A DNA stretch of 64,000 nucleotides from NCBI GenBank assembly GCA_023313575.1, contig JAJTTP010000009.1:1736001-1800000 (forward strand), written 5' to 3'. Positions 1 through 12,700 of the stretch are shown piece after piece. Positions within the stretch are counted from its first letter, which is position 1. The number at the start of each line of letters is the position of its first letter. The DNA comes from Eutypella sp. D-1 (taxonomy: Eukaryota > Ascomycota > Sordariomycetes > Xylariales > Diatrypaceae). The position numbers and the translations under genes were made by a program. The notes under the pieces were generated by a model. The model saw only the letters and a list, made by a program, of their open reading frames with translations. It did no database searches and was not told the DNA's origin.

Positions 1-69
1 TACTTCTCTGCTCCTCTGCTCCTCCGCATGCTTCCAAAAAATACTTACTTACCTACCATCTACGCGTAG

Positions 70-1776
70 TGTCTCCGATATCATCCGATCATGTCTCGGT
101 CCCAAGGCCATGTTGAAGATGCTGCTCGACCCCATGGGTGGTATAGTCCTCACCAACGACGGCCATGCTATTCTGCGAGAGATTGAGGTGTCGCATCCCG
201 CCGCCAAGAGTATGATCGAGCTTAGCAGGACACAGGACGAGGAAGTTGGTGACGGCACCACATCAGTCATCATTCTAGGTATGCTTCTAACTATGCGTAT
301 GCGCGTAAAATAGCTATAAAGCACCGCGTAGTCCTAACCTTTTTTTCAGGCGGTGAGATCCTTGCACAGGCCCTACCTCAACTCGAACGGAATATACACC
401 CCGTCGTCATCATTTCCGCCTTCAAGCGCGCTTTGAAGGATGCCCTCCAGATAATCGACGAGATCTCCCTGCCCATCGACATCGACGATGACAAGGCTAT
501 GAACAGCTTAATATCTTCCTCCATCGGCACCAAGTTTGTCTCCAGATGGTCCGACCTGATGTGCAGCTTGGCTCTCAACGCCGTCCGCACCGTTACCTGG
601 GAGGTCGGTAATGGCAAGCGCGAGGTCGACATCAAGCGATACGCTCGTGTAGAGAAGGTGCCCGGCGGAGAGATCGAGGACAGCAGGGTCTTGGACGGCG
701 TTATGCTGAACAAGGACATCACGCACCCCAAGATGCGAAGGAGGATCGAGAACCCCAGGATCGTGTTGCTCGATTGCAACCTGGAGTACAAGAAGGGAGA
801 GTCGCAGACGCAAATCGAGATTACCAAGGAGGAGGACTGGAACCGCATTCTACAGATCGAGGAGGAAGCTGTCAAGTCTATGTGCGAGGCCGTCTTGGCC
901 GTTAAGCCCGACCTGGTTATCACCGAGAAGGGCGTCTCTGACCTGGCGCAACACTACTTCATGAAGGCGAACGTCACCGCTCTTCGGAGAGTGCGCAAGA
1001 CGGACAACAACAGAATAGCCAGGGCAACGGGAGCGACCATCGTGAACCGCGTGGAGGACATCCAGGAGTCCGACGTGGGCACCAAGTGCGGCCTGTTTGA
1101 GATCGAGAAGATTGGCGACGAGTACTTCAGCTTCCTCACCAAGTGCCGGACGCCCAAGGCCTGCACCGTCCTCCTCCGGGGCCCTTCGAAGGACATCCTG
1201 AACGAGATCGAGCGGAACCTGCAGGACGCCATGGGCGTGGCCCGCAACGTCCTGTTCCACCCCCGGCTCTCGCCCGGCGGCGGCGCGACGGAGATGGCGG
1301 TAGCCGTCCGGCTCGGCCAGCTGGCCAAGAGCATCGAGGGCGTGCAGCAGTGGCCCTACCGGGCCGTCGCCGACGCCCTCGAGGTCATCCCCCGCACGCT
1401 CATCCAGAACGCGGGCGCAAGCCCCGTCCGCGTGCTCACCGAGCTGCGCGCCAAGCAGACCGAGGGCAAGAGCTCTTGGGGCATCAACGGCGAGACGGGC
1501 GCCATCGCCGACATGAACGACTACGGCATCTGGGAGCCCGAGGCCATCAAGCTCCAGAGCATCAAGACCGCCATCGAGGTAAGCCTGCTTTCACATCTAC
1601 GTCATAGAAGACGGGAAACAAAAAAAACTATTATCATAAGAGGGAATGAACATGCCATGCTGACTTTTTTTCGATCTCTCTAGGCCGCCTGTTTGTTGCT
1701 GAGAGTCGACGATATCTGCAGTGCTAAGACGGGACAGCAAGGAGTGACCCCGGGAGTGGGCGGCGGAGACGACTAA
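70..1776 (+). CDS. CCT3: T-complex protein 1 subunit gamma (CCT3), 5'-truncated
   Basis: This is the gamma subunit of the cytosolic group II chaperonin CCT/TRiC, which folds actin, tubulin and other proteins using ATP. Exons read 70-278, 350-1578 and 1684-1776; bases 1-69 are the 3' part of an upstream intron ending in TAG. About 509 residues are visible out of roughly 540, so the first 30-40 residues lie outside the window. The first visible exon encodes the conserved [15 protein letters not shown] and the ATP-site motif GDGTTS. Later come the apical domain and [10 protein letters not shown] of the equatorial domain. The protein ends in a Gly-rich tail (GVGGGDD) typical of CCT subunits. All three splice joins keep the frame. 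The gene faces the minus-strand PRKRIP1 homologue tail to tail. Confidence 0.96.
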
Positions 1777-2603
1777 GAAAAAAGGAGAAACGAAGGCAGG
1801 CGAGGCAACGGCAATGGCAATGGCTGGGAACACGACCTAAGACTCAGCACCACCCCCCCCCCCCCATGTGTACCATCATCTGAGATAGTCATGAAAGACT
1901 GGACATAGAAGAAGAAAGAAAAAAAAGGTTCACTGGGATAGAGAAATGCAACAAAAAGAGAAGAGAAACGGCTCTATTGCTGCCATTACCAGTAGTTGAT
2001 GATGCATTTCATTGTCTAGACCATGCATGTACTTGCGTGACTATGCTTGTATGTGTATATTAAGCCACCGAGTTGGCGGGGGGGGGGAGGCGGGGGAAAG
2101 AACGAAGACAGGAAGACCAAGAGCAAAATTCTGAACGAGAAGTAGCTGGCGCTGCTGCCCGACTACTTCCACTGCAAAGGGTTTTTTTTTCTTTCTTTCT
2201 TCCTCTTTTAGTATGTAGTAGCAAGTAGCTAGACCGTAAACCCCAAACCTTAACGCCGCTGTCCCCTTTTCTGCCTGACAAAGCTAGCACAGCAGTAAAC
2301 CCCCTCCCCTCTCCTCCCTCCTCCCTCTTTCTGGTAGATATTATGTATGTTATGTACACACGGAAGGATCCTCCCTGCCTCCCTCCTTAGATAAACGCAG
2401 AAAGCTGTGACGAGACGAGATGGTCGATGTTTTTAGGAGGAGGGCGTTTGATATCCGTGTGCAATCCATTTTCTGGGGGGAGGGATGGGAATCTCTCCCT
2501 TAGGTAGGCAATTCATTATTTATTACTTTGATTCCAAGTGAAGTTTGGAGGTTTGAGCGATGGCGTCTATCCACCACCCTCCCCCTTTTCGAACCCGACC
2601 CGT
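1777..2603. other. Intergenic, convergent 3' regions
   Basis: This is untranslated DNA between two converging genes. It holds a C13 run (1853-1865), a G10 run (2078-2087) and pyrimidine-rich tracts. No coding signal was seen. Confidence 0.6.
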
Positions 2604-3323
2604 TCAATCCTCCGCGATGACGATACCGGGCGTTTCCTCGGCGGTGGCCGCGTCCGGACCGGTCTCCGCGTGCGCTGCGCCGCCACTTCCGTTCCTATGA
2701 TTCTCATGATGCCCTCCCGCAGTCGCAGCAGCATTTGTACCGTCAGCGTCCCGTGGTCCCGGAACCCGGACGTCGGATCTAGGGCCCTTGACAGCAGCAG
2801 CAGCCGCCGGGGTCTTCTTATCCAAGCCTCCACCACCACCGCCACCGCCACCCTCCTTACCCTTCCTAGCCGACGCGGCCGCGGCCGCAGCCTTACGCGC
2901 CTTCATCTTCTCCCTCTTCTCGCGATTGCGGCGGGTCTTCTCGTCATCGCGGCGCTCGCGCTCTTCGCGGGCAGCAGCGAAGACGTCGTCGTCGCGCTCG
3001 CGCCGCGCCTCCTCGTCCATCCGCCGCAACCTCTCGTACTCCCGCCGCCGCGACGCCTTGTACACGTGGAACTCGCCCGACCCGGCCCCCGCGCTCGACC
3101 CTTGCACGTTGGTCACGATCTCCGGCGGCGGCGGCAGCATTTGGTTTTTCGCGGAGCTGCTGGTGGGAGGCGCCGGGAGCCGGATTTCTTGCTCGGGGCG
3201 CGCGAAGAGCGCTGATACGGAGGCTGATTGCGCGCTTACGGGCGTGAGGGCTCGTTTTTTCGTTGGCCGCCGCGACCGCGGGTCCGCGGATGTTGGGATG
3301 CTCTCGGGGCCTTCGCCGGACAT
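2604..3323 (-). CDS. PRKR-interacting protein 1 homologue (DUF1168)
   Basis: This single-exon gene encodes 239 residues starting at an ATG at 3323. Residues about 60-145 fit the DUF1168/PRKRIP1 family: a PPPEIV-NVQGSSAGAGSGEFHVYK block followed by a long, highly charged Arg/Glu/Lys helix (YERLRRMDEEARRERDDD). In animals PRKRIP1 is a nuclear double-stranded-RNA-binding protein found in catalytic spliceosomes, where its long helix bridges components. A splicing role here is inferred from family membership. The C-terminal third is low complexity, with a poly-Gly tract and Ala/Gly/Thr-rich sequence, and is probably disordered. GC content is very high, which opens long spurious frames on the opposite strand. 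It converges on CCT3. Confidence 0.85.
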   Translation of the reverse strand: MSGEGPESIPTSADPRSRRPTKKRALTPVSAQSASVSALFARPEQEIRLPAPPTSSSAKNQMLPPPPEIVTNVQGSSAGAGSGEFHVYKASRRREYERLRRMDEEARRERDDDVFAAAREERERRDDEKTRRNREKREKMKARKAAAAAASARKGKEGGGGGGGGGLDKKTPAAAAAVKGPRSDVRVPGPRDADGTNAAATAGGHHENHRNGSGGAAHAETGPDAATAEETPGIVIAED

Positions 3324-5539
3324 TTTTCCTTTTTTTCCTTTTTTTTTCTCCTGGCAAGAGACCGGGGTGGGAGATGCGGTTTACTGGTTGTTGTTTATTA
3401 TTTCCCCCTCCCTTGTTTCGTTCACTCGAAGGGCGGACTGGGTAGTCGACCTTGTCCCTGACGGGGCGATCGGTTTGATCATCCGCAACGCGTCGTCGAT
3501 CCGGCGCATTCAGGAAATCGCTCCCGGTATGCGCGTATGTCCCTGGGGGGGGGGGATAAAAATAGGGACGTGGGTCACCGGATGACGGGGATGGGATGGA
3601 GGGGGGCGGGATGGTCGTTAATGCTGTTGATGTATTACCGTTGGGCGAGGCTGAATGCGATGTTGGTTTTGTGGAAAATGATGTAAAAGGATTAGAAACT
3701 CAACGAAGTACAGTACATATCACCGGGCGCGGTTCTGTTCTGGTGCTTCCGCCCCACTTAAACTTTGTAGCCGCAACGGGGAAGTAAGCCCCGTTATCCC
3801 CGCTGTTGCCACCCCGCCAAGACAATGGAAGCAAACTTCCAGGGCTGATTTTAGAACGGCCCAATCACGGGTTCCGGATCTTGTTTCCAGGCAGCCCAGG
3901 ACACAATTGCCGTAGGCTGTCACGGGAATGTCCACTTTATTCGAGAGAGAGAGCGTGAAGCGGGCTCAGCGGTTATTCCGTTCAGCTGGGACGAAGTTAC
4001 CTGGTCCCGTGGACCAATCAGCTGTACATATTATCTTGTAAACTATCTATGTAGTACCCTACGTAGGTAGTTAGTAGTCATGTTAGGCGATCCTATTTAG
4101 TCCTACATCCATAGTGTAATACGTGATTTGATCATGTGCCTTGTGCCTTGGGCCTTGTGTGTTTTGCCTCTGCAAGTATATCTCAGATAATAAATGGGTA
4201 GATATTTATAACTCCCGGTTACCAGCTCTCCATCTCGCAGGGTTGAATCGATCTCGGAACGACTTCGTAGTCGTTTCGGGGAATTGGCAAAATGCTGAAA
4301 GTGGTTTAGTGTTATATGCAAAATGCAGGGCTATCTACCTATAAAAAGAGGAAATATCTAGGTATGGGTAGCTGAGGTAGTAATAAGGTAGTAATCTTTC
4401 CCGGGTCTCTCCAGCTGGCTCTGAAACAACGCCCAAACGCGCGTTACCCCACTTTCCCAACTATCTGCCGGCTTGTAATGGTTGTTTAACCTAATTTTAT
4501 GGATGTCCTAATGGCTAATGGATGGATGAAATGGTTAGCCGACTGTCCAATCCGAGGATACCTTAAAGGCCTACCTAGATGTCCTAGGCAGGTAATAGGT
4601 GGGCTGTATCATCAGGTGCTACCCGTAGACGCCCGTAGACGCCCGTACTTTAGACACTTACCAACCAACAGCGCGGCACGTATCTCTAATGCAACTAAAG
4701 TTATTTACCTAGGCAACTTAAGCTGGGCACGTTTGGGTACTTATAACCGGCTGAGCTTCCAGGTTCCCGAATCTCCTTACAAATCCAGCCTTCCAAATTA
4801 CATAACTTCTATCACTTTCTTTTATAACTTTCGGCAGGACGTCTGGTAAATACAATTTCACTTAGGTAACTTTACCTAGGTAATAGGTAGCTAGTAGTCT
4901 TACGAATACAGACGGCGGTTACGAAGAAGGGAAAAGAAAGATTGACGGACTGAGAAAACAAAACATTAAAAAAATAAAAATAAAAATAAAAAGGTACATA
5001 TCTGGTTGGGTACCTAGTGAGTGGGACACCTGCTGCTGCACACCCCCTGTGGCTTGTCCAAGGCTCCCTCCGTCCCTCCATCCCTCCATCCCTCCATCCC
5101 TCCTTCCCACCCCACCTCATCAACCATGACTCTCTATGAATCCATGAATTCTTTCTTGTCTCGCATGTGAACCCTGAAAAATCGTCCCATATATTTTATT
5201 ATTTTATTCTTACAAGTAACTTCCACCACCACCACCACTACTACCACTACCACTACCACTGCTATTACCCATCCCAACTCTTAAGAAGCATCACAACCCC
5301 CCACCCCCCAGCCGTCTTTCTCTATTTTCAGCTTCTTCGTTTAGCATTAAGAGTTTCAAGTTTCAAATTTCAAGTTTCAAAGCAAGCGATCTTTATTTGT
5401 ATAACTAAGCCTTGCTGCCATCGCATATATTCAACTACTACAGCTACAGTTCATATCATATTCCATAGCCAGAATCACACATTCTTCCCTATCCAACACC
5501 TAACACACAATACCCAATACCCAATACCCAACTTCGAAT
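3324..5539. other. Intergenic region, 2.2 kb, divergent promoters
   Basis: This is the shared upstream region of the PRKRIP1 homologue and the Det1-like gene. It includes a G11 run (3545-3555), many TAGGTA/CCTAGG-type words (for example 4063-4085, 4565-4605, 4864-4895), and a TCCCTCCA tandem repeat near 5067-5103. Its right half is AT-rich with CAC/CTA triplet runs (5225-5270), probably 5' UTR. No convincing gene was seen. Confidence 0.5.
5067..5103. repeat. TCCCTCCA minisatellite
   Basis: This is a short tandem array of an 8-bp pyrimidine unit (consensus TCCCTCCA, about four copies) in the upstream region of the Det1-like gene. It is polymorphism-prone and has no known function. Confidence 0.8.
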
Positions 5540-7333
5540 ATGGGTCGTCCAAGACTTATTATCCTAATTAGACACGCCCAGTCTGAGGGCAACAGTACGT
5601 CATATCAGCTCCCCTCCTCTCCCCTCCCCTCCCCAAACACACTTGCCGAACCTCTACGCCGCATAATTACGACTGACACATCTCTACCCTACCTCCTCCC
5701 CTTACAGAAAACCGAGAAATCCATCAGACCATACCTGACCACAGAGTCAAGCTGACCCAGGATGGCTGGGACCAGGCTCGCGACGCCGGCCGTCGACTAC
5801 GAGCCCTCCTCCGCCCCGACGACACCATCCAGTTCTTCACCTCCCCCTACCGACGAACAAGAGAGACCACCGAGGGCATACTCGAGACCCTGACCTCCGA
5901 CAACCCAGAACCCACCCCCTTCAAGCGAGATGAGATCACCGTCTACGAGGAGCCCCGGCTGCGGGAGCAGGACTTCGGAAACTTCCAGCCCTGTAGCGCC
6001 GAGATGGAACGCATGTGGCAGGAGCGCGCCGACTACGGCCACTTCTTCTACCGCATCCCCAACGGCGAGAGCGCCGCCGACGCCTACGATCGTGTCTCCG
6101 GCTTCAACGAGAGTCTGTGGCGCCAGTTCGGGGAGGACGATTTTCCCAGCGTTTGTGTTCTTGGTATGTAGCAGGCCCCGCATCTCTCTCTCTCTCTCTC
6201 TCTATATCTGTTACTCTCCTGGAAGCCTTAGTTTCTAACGCAATACCAACCCAACAGTCACCCACGGTCTCATGTCACGCGTGTTCTTGATGAAGTGGTA
6301 TCACTTCACCGTCGAATACTTCGAGGACCTGCGAAACGTCAACCACTGCGAGTTCCTCATCATGCGGAAGCAGCCCGACAACGGGAAATACATACTAGAA
6401 AACAAGCTCCGCACCTGGTCGGAGCTCCGCCGCGAGCGGGCTGCCCTGCTGGCGAAGGAGGAGAAAGAGAACGGCGGGAAGAGCAAGGACGCTTCGAAGT
6501 TGGAGAGGCAGAACTCCATTCCCATCGCGCCCCGGAAGTGGGGAGGCTGTCCCGAGGGGTGCAACCACGGGAAGGGCTTCAAGATCCGGAGGGACCTCCT
6601 CGAGCTGAGGCAACACGACGAACAACATGCCAACCACCACTTCAAACACCCCACCGCGAACGGGCACTCGCATTTGCATGGGCATGGTCACGGTCACGGG
6701 CACGGACACAGCACGATTGCCAGCCGTAGGGCGGCCGGCAAGCAGCTGATGCCCAACACCTCGGACGAAGAGTCGGATGACCCGCGCGGCCGCGTGTTGG
6801 AGGTGCCGCCCATCGACGTGGTCAAGGCGCGGGACGACGGCACAATATCCTCGCCCGACGGCACGCCCTATCTCATCAACATCGCGGACCGCCTGCGCGG
6901 CGCCCCCAAGACGCCCCTGCCCAAGTCCACGTACCTGCACGTCGGCCGCGACGGCGGCGGCACCTACTCCGGCCACGCCAGTGAGGAGGAGATCTCCGAC
7001 ATGTCGGAAGACGACGCCCGCCGCCGCCTGGCGAGCCGCGCCGAGCGCGTCAAGACAGGCGAGCGCCACGCCTCGAGCCCCCTGACCAACGGTAGTGGAA
7101 GTAGCAGCAGCAGCAGTAGCATCAAAGACTCCGCCGGAAACGGCAACGGCAATACCAACGGCGGCGGCAAGCACCCGAGCATCCGCATCGCGCAGGCCAA
7201 TAGACTCGGCGACGCGTCGCCGAACGAGGACGGCTCGGAGGACGGCGGCGACGAGGCCGACCCTGTCCCCAAGCGCGAGGACCTCGATAAGGCCGAGGCC
7301 GAGGATAGGAGTGTTAGGGGTAGCGTCTATTGA
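5540..7333 (+). CDS. Histidine-phosphatase (phosphoglycerate mutase fold) protein, Det1-like, with His/Gly tail
   Basis: Exons 5540-5594, 5708-6163 and 6258-7333 join in frame to give 528 residues. The N-terminus carries the RHG-type catalytic motif LIILIRHAQSEGN, with the phospho-acceptor His at residue 12. The family continues with KNREIHQTIPDH, then SPYRRTRET, then a second catalytic His in VTHGLMSR (His 173). The closest family I recognise is the fungal acid phosphatase Det1 (yeast YDR051C), linked to sterol transport between the plasma membrane and ER. After the catalytic core (about 1-250) the protein has a long low-complexity extension. This contains CPEGCNHGKGF, an HG-dipeptide repeat (residues about 307-321), and Ser/Asn/Gly-rich and acidic stretches. 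The extension is absent from short family members and is probably disordered; it may bind metal. Confidence 0.85.
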
Positions 7334-8794
7334 TTGTATCTCGCGACGACGACGACGACGACGACACGATACCGCCACCGCTTTTTTTCGTGGTGCCATA
7401 TTCCCACAGACCTCATGTCTTCTTGGTGAACAGCCGGCCGGCCTTTTGCGCCTGATTATGCTTTTGCAGCACTATCTTGGGGGATCGCCTTTTTTCATTA
7501 TTTTTTGCCTCGCCACCACACCGCACTGTCTCATGTCTATATCTGTGTCTTATGGCCCATAACCTCTGTCATGTTCCCACGTCCTTCCCGCACTTAACGA
7601 AGTCACGAATGAAAGCAAAAACCCACGCACCTTCGCCCAGCGCCGCGAAAAGAAATTGTCTACTGCTATATTTTAAAAAAGCGCGGTCTGTCTGTGCAAT
7701 GTTGCTCTTATAGGGTCGTTCCTCTGTTTTCAAAATCGGAGAGGGAAAATGATGGAAAAAAAGAGGGGGGTTAATTCTGGTACTATGAAAAAAGGGGGGA
7801 AGCAGGGAACGGAAACGGAAGGGAGGAAGGAACAAAAGAAACAGAAAAAATGGGGGAAATCGAATTTGTATACTTTTTGGGGGGGAATGCTTTCGGTTCA
7901 AAACAGGTCAGGTCGGAAAGGGGGGTATCAGTATCAGTGAGTGAAGTCAGTCAAGTCAGAAAAAGTTAGGTTTGGTCGGATATACCCACCCCCTCGTACC
8001 TTTTCCTCGACCCTGTTTTATCTTATCCTCTTGCCTTCTTTTCTTTTCTTTTCTCTCTTTCTCTCTTTCTCCTTTCCAGTACAAATTCGGTTCAAAAAGG
8101 CCTAAGCTTAGAGAAAAGGGAAAATAGGTTGGGGTATGAAGGGTATATGTTTCATAGCTTAAACCCCCCCGTCCCACCCCCACACCTTCCTCTCTCTTTC
8201 CCTTCGAGAAAATCGAGAAAATCGAGATAGAGAGAGAGAGTGGGAGACAGGGAGGGATGGAGAGAACGAAGATAATGAATTTAAATAAAAAGAAACGACT
8301 TGAGGAAAACTAACAGATAGTACCTACCACTCGTGTGCGCTGCGCCCCTTAACCAGATATCTATCTACCTAACCTATCTTATGTGACCATATATGCCTAA
8401 CCCCTTGTTAACGTTGAGTATAGATAGTCGCCCCAAGCATCTCAGTACACACACATGTGTATATACATATCGTAGGGCAGATATGGTATCCCAGATGCTC
8501 GATCTACCAAGGGGGGATACTTACCTACTTACTCAGTAAAACTCCAGGGCTGAGAGGTTGAGGAGAGCTGTGTATGCTACGTAAGCTTAGCTAGGTCCAT
8601 CATGCGTACCTACTAAATAGGTCAAAAAAGGGGGTGATGAGTGGGCGGTTGGTGCCCTCCCGGTCCAGATAATATCAAACTACCTAATTGTCAAATAATT
8701 ATTTTCATGCATGTGTGTCTCGAACCCGAGTACCACGACAGGACATCCCTTTCAACGGTTCTTTTCGTAGAACCTGATCAATTATTAGCAATAG

Positions 8795-8817
8795 ATATAT
8801 ATATATATATATATATA
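8795..8817. repeat. (AT)n microsatellite
   Basis: A 23-bp pure alternating AT tract in intergenic DNA. It is readable directly. Confidence 0.95.
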
Positions 8818-9078
8818 CTTACATACCATGCGACACGGCGTTATACGGCACGGTACGGTGCGGTGCGGTGCTGCCTATTCCGGCCCAGTCCTCAAATCCC
8901 AATCCCACCGTTTCTTTGGTACGTACGCTCGCTATCCCCTCCAATCCCAATCCAGCCCAGCCCCTTTCCAGCCCATCTGTCCATCACCCTCGCTTTCTCA
9001 ACCAAGTGAGTTAAGCAAGCAAGCTTAGTACCGTCACATATGTACGGCATAGCCTGGGGACTGACAACGAGAGAACAG

Positions 9079-9094
9079 CACACACACACACACA
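9079..9094. repeat. (CA)n microsatellite
   Basis: Eight CA units. About 170 bp downstream a (TG)n tract of similar length occurs on the same strand, so the two could pair as an inverted repeat. Confidence 0.9.
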
Positions 9095-9263
9095 AAACAG
9101 CGATACAGGTCATAACAGGCCCTCCTCTCTGCCAAACGTATGCGTGTATCCCCTTCTGCGTGCGCCCCCCCTTTCTTTCTTTGGCAGGGCGCGGGGCGTT
9201 ACACGAGTTCGGATTGCTTTTCTTCTAAATTTTTTTTTCTTCTCTCGAAAAAACTTTGTACAT

Positions 9264-9283
9264 TGTGTGTGTGTGTGTGTGTG
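9264..9283. repeat. (TG)n microsatellite
   Basis: Ten TG units, complementary to the nearby (CA)n tract at 9079-9094. Confidence 0.9.
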
Positions 9284-9681
9284 ACCCCTCCCGCCCCCGC
9301 GAAACCACAGACAATGTCGCTGCTGCGTTCTGGGGAGGGGCAGGGGGCGGCTTGGGTGGGTGGGTGTGTTCTATTGTAAAAGATATCCCTCCCCTTTCCT
9401 CTCACTTGCTCGGTTCGGACAACGATGTGTCGGTGCTACGGAAAGAGGAAGAGAAAAAAAAAAGGGAAGCGGACAGAGAAAGAAAAACCGTGTAAACAGA
9501 CGAAATGAGCTCCTCAATTCTTATCCCCCCCCCTTTCTTTCGAAGTCCAGACGCCGCGGAATGCTGAATGCAACGCATATAAAAACCATCAATCACCATG
9601 AAGCCGCTCTCGTCGCGCCAGCACAAACCCTAAACCCCAAACCCCCACACACCCTTTCCTTCCCCACTATATTTCTGGGGG

Positions 9682-9702
9682 CGGTCGGTCGGTCGGTCGG
9701 TC
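9682..9702. repeat. (CGGT)n microsatellite
   Basis: About five copies of CGGT lie immediately downstream of the histidine-kinase stop codon, in its presumed 3' UTR. Confidence 0.9.
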
Positions 9703-9716
9703 AACTTTCGCCTCTT

Positions 9717-12700
9717 TCAGAAATACTTCGACATGGCCTTGCTAAGGTCGACGAAGTCCACCGGCTTCGTCACATAATCGCTGAATCCGGCCGCGGCGCA
9801 CTTGTCCTGGACGTCCGACATGACGTTCGCGGAGAGCGCTATGATAGGCATCTGGGAGTGCTTCCCGTCATTCTCCCACTGACGGATCTCTCGGCATGCC
9901 TGGTATCCATCTTTCCGGGGCATGTGCAGGTCACACTGCGGGGAGGGACCGGTCTGTTAGTTTTTTCTACCTGAGACGAACTGGCTGCAAGGTGTATCTT
10001 GTGTGTACTTACAAGGATGAGAGAGTAGTGGTTCGGTGGATGGGAGAAGACTTTGTCGGTGCACTCTGCGCCGTCCGCAGCGATTTCTGCGTCGATGCCG
10101 ACCTTCTTCAAGTACCTGACCAAAACCTTCTGGTTGACTGGGTTGTCCTCGACGAGGAGGACCTTGTATCCCTTGTTCCCGATGCGCTTCTCGACGTCCA
10201 TATAATTCTGTTTCTGGCTCTCGACCATTTGCGCGGCGCTAGAGCGATTCAGATCGATACTCAGGTCGCGTTCGTGAGCCGGGTCGAAAATGACCGCGAA
10301 TCGAGACGGCTTCACAGGTTTGTATATGAAGTTGATCCTTTTCTCCACGAGGAAATGCTCGTGTTTTGAGCCTGACATTAATTTGAGCACGGCTTGCCTT
10401 TGAACGGAGTCAGACAACACGAGGACAGATGTTTTGTCGTTGATTCCCATGTACTGTTCAATCACATCCATGACTTCCTCGGCTGAACCGAGATTCAGCA
10501 CGACATGAGTAAACGTGACAGACTCGTGTCCGCTTATGAGCCTTCCAGCCTCGGAGACGCCCGTCAAAGTTGTTATTTGGTGTGGGATATCCTTCGGCAG
10601 CGTCATTTCTATATGCTTGGTGACCGCTTCCCTGCTGTACTTCTGAGGACAGACAATGAGGATCGAATATATTGGGGGTCGGAGGGGCAAACCTTCGGAG
10701 GCGCTAGTTGGTACACCTAGAGGAGTTATCTGAGGCGAAACCTTCCCAGAGGGCATCTCGAGTTTCATCTGTGAGAGGTCTTGACCACTGGCTTTGGCAG
10801 CCTCGCTGAAGCGCACGAGGCCAGCATTGACGGAAGAGACGGATGATCTGGCTGTCTGCGCTGTACGTAGGGAACGTACAGAAGGATCTGAGCTTGCAGA
10901 GGACGTAAGAGCGGGCGAAGCCGATTCAAGCTCTGAGCTAGGACTGGAGTGCGGAGGCACATCCATGGCTTTCTGGAGTAGGAATGATTTGGCGCCTTGC
11001 AGGGGTTTGTCTGTCGATGGTGCTGGGGTAGATGCCGTCATTGGGGGGGTTCCAATCACGTTGGGGTGATCAGATGAACTAGGCAAGCCGAATTTCGCGC
11101 TGAAAGTAAAGGTTGACCCTTTGCCCGGGATGGCAGTCCCATCCATCTGGCCCCCATGCAGCTCCACGAGTTGCCTGGATATGACCAGACCCAGACCGCT
11201 GCCTCCGTGTTGTCGTGTACTACTGCCGTCGATTTGGCTGAAAGGTTTGAAGATGAGCTCGGCCTCCTCTTTGGAAAACCCACGTCCGGTATCTATGATT
11301 GAGAACTCGAGCATGATCTGATTATCGCCGAGCTCAGGGTTATCGTTCGAGACAACTCTGCAGCGACTAAAAACCTCTCCGACAGTGGTAAATTTGATAG
11401 CGTTCCCGATGACATTCAGGAGTACCTGGCGGATTCGAACCTTATCCCCCTTCACCCATGAAGGAACGTTCTCTTCTACAATGTAATTAAGCTCGAGGCG
11501 CTTGGCAATTGCCATGGTCGATACCAACTCATTGACGTCCTCGATGAGGGACCGAGTGTGGAACCATTCGTACTTCAGCTTCATCATGCCTGCATCCACC
11601 TTCGACAGATCCAGGATATCATTTATGATCATTAGGAGGCTGCTTGCGCTTGTTTGGATGGTATTTGTAAAGTCCCTTTGCTCCTCGTTGAGTGTCGTGT
11701 CTTGCAGGAAGCTCACCATCCCGGAGATGCCGATGAGTGGCGTTCTGATCTCGTGAGACATATTACTGAGGAACCGACTCTTGGATTCCATGGCCTCTTT
11801 CAGCTTCGCCTCTAGCAGCTTATGATCGTTGATATCGGTCGCAGAGCCAAAGAAGGAGCTGGCTCCGTTGCCAACGAAGTCGATGTTATCGATTTCGACA
11901 CATCTTATGAGATGCCAACGATATTCGCCGGTTTTGGACCTTAGGCGCACTTCTGTGGTATATGAGAGCCTTCCATTGCTGTCTGTTGTCACTTTGATGA
12001 TGCCCAGTTTAGCCAACTCACTGAATTCCACCAAAGGCATCCTGTCCGGAGCACCGTCTCCTCCAGAGCCATTGTCTCGGCAAAATATGGCGGATAGTTT
12101 TCGAGGTGGTGTACCTGATGACGCCTCCTTTCCGACAGTCGCGGATGAATTTTCGGACGGGGTTTCCATACCATTCCTACCGGCTGTCGGTATAGGAGGG
12201 TCGCGGTTGTTGGGTATTCGACATTTAGCCAGGTCGTCTGGGTGGACGCGATCTATGAAGCCGAGTCCACGACAGTCATCAAAGCTTTGGCCCGTAAACG
12301 AGGTCCACTGTTCGTTTGTGAACGTTATCCCTTCCTCCTCGGTCGCCGTGAATATGATTTGGGGGATCAGGTTCGCCAGCATTCGGTGCTTAGCCTCTGA
12401 GGTTTCGATCTCGTGTTGATGCACGGCTTTCAGCTTCGCAATATGTTGGTCATGGATGTCCATGTAGGAGCCGATAAACTGCACTATAACGCCTCGCTTG
12501 TCGCGTGATGTTATTGCGCGGGCTTGGTGCCAACGGTAAGCGCCATCGAACCGGCGTAGCCGAACGACCCTGTCGAACGTGTCACCTGAGCGGAGGGATT
12601 GGCTCCAGGACTGGAGATATTCGTCACGATCGTCTGGATGTAGACTGCCCCATGGATCCGCTACCAGATCTGCGACGGTCTGCCCCCGGTAGACTAAATA

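Larger units (their letters stand above)
7334..9716. other. Intergenic region, 2.4 kb, low complexity
   Basis: These are converging 3' regions. They hold purine- and pyrimidine-rich runs (7740-8100), an (AT)n at 8795-8817, a (CA)n at 9079-9094, a (TG)n at 9264-9283 and a (CGGT)n at 9682-9702. No open frame here resembles a protein. Confidence 0.55.

Noticed and set aside
2788..3585. Plus-strand open frame of 265 codons across the PRKRIP1 homologue
   Set aside because: It is the reverse of a conserved charged helix and Gly run. No motifs of its own.
6395..7399. Minus-strand open frame of 334 codons opposite the Det1-like gene
   Set aside because: It overlaps a well-supported spliced gene and has Val/Ala/Gly-rich shadow composition only.
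9626..9650. Telomere-like CCCTAAACCCC words
   Set aside because: A single imperfect copy within a C-rich 3' flank; there is no array, and the surroundings are ordinary chromosomal genes.
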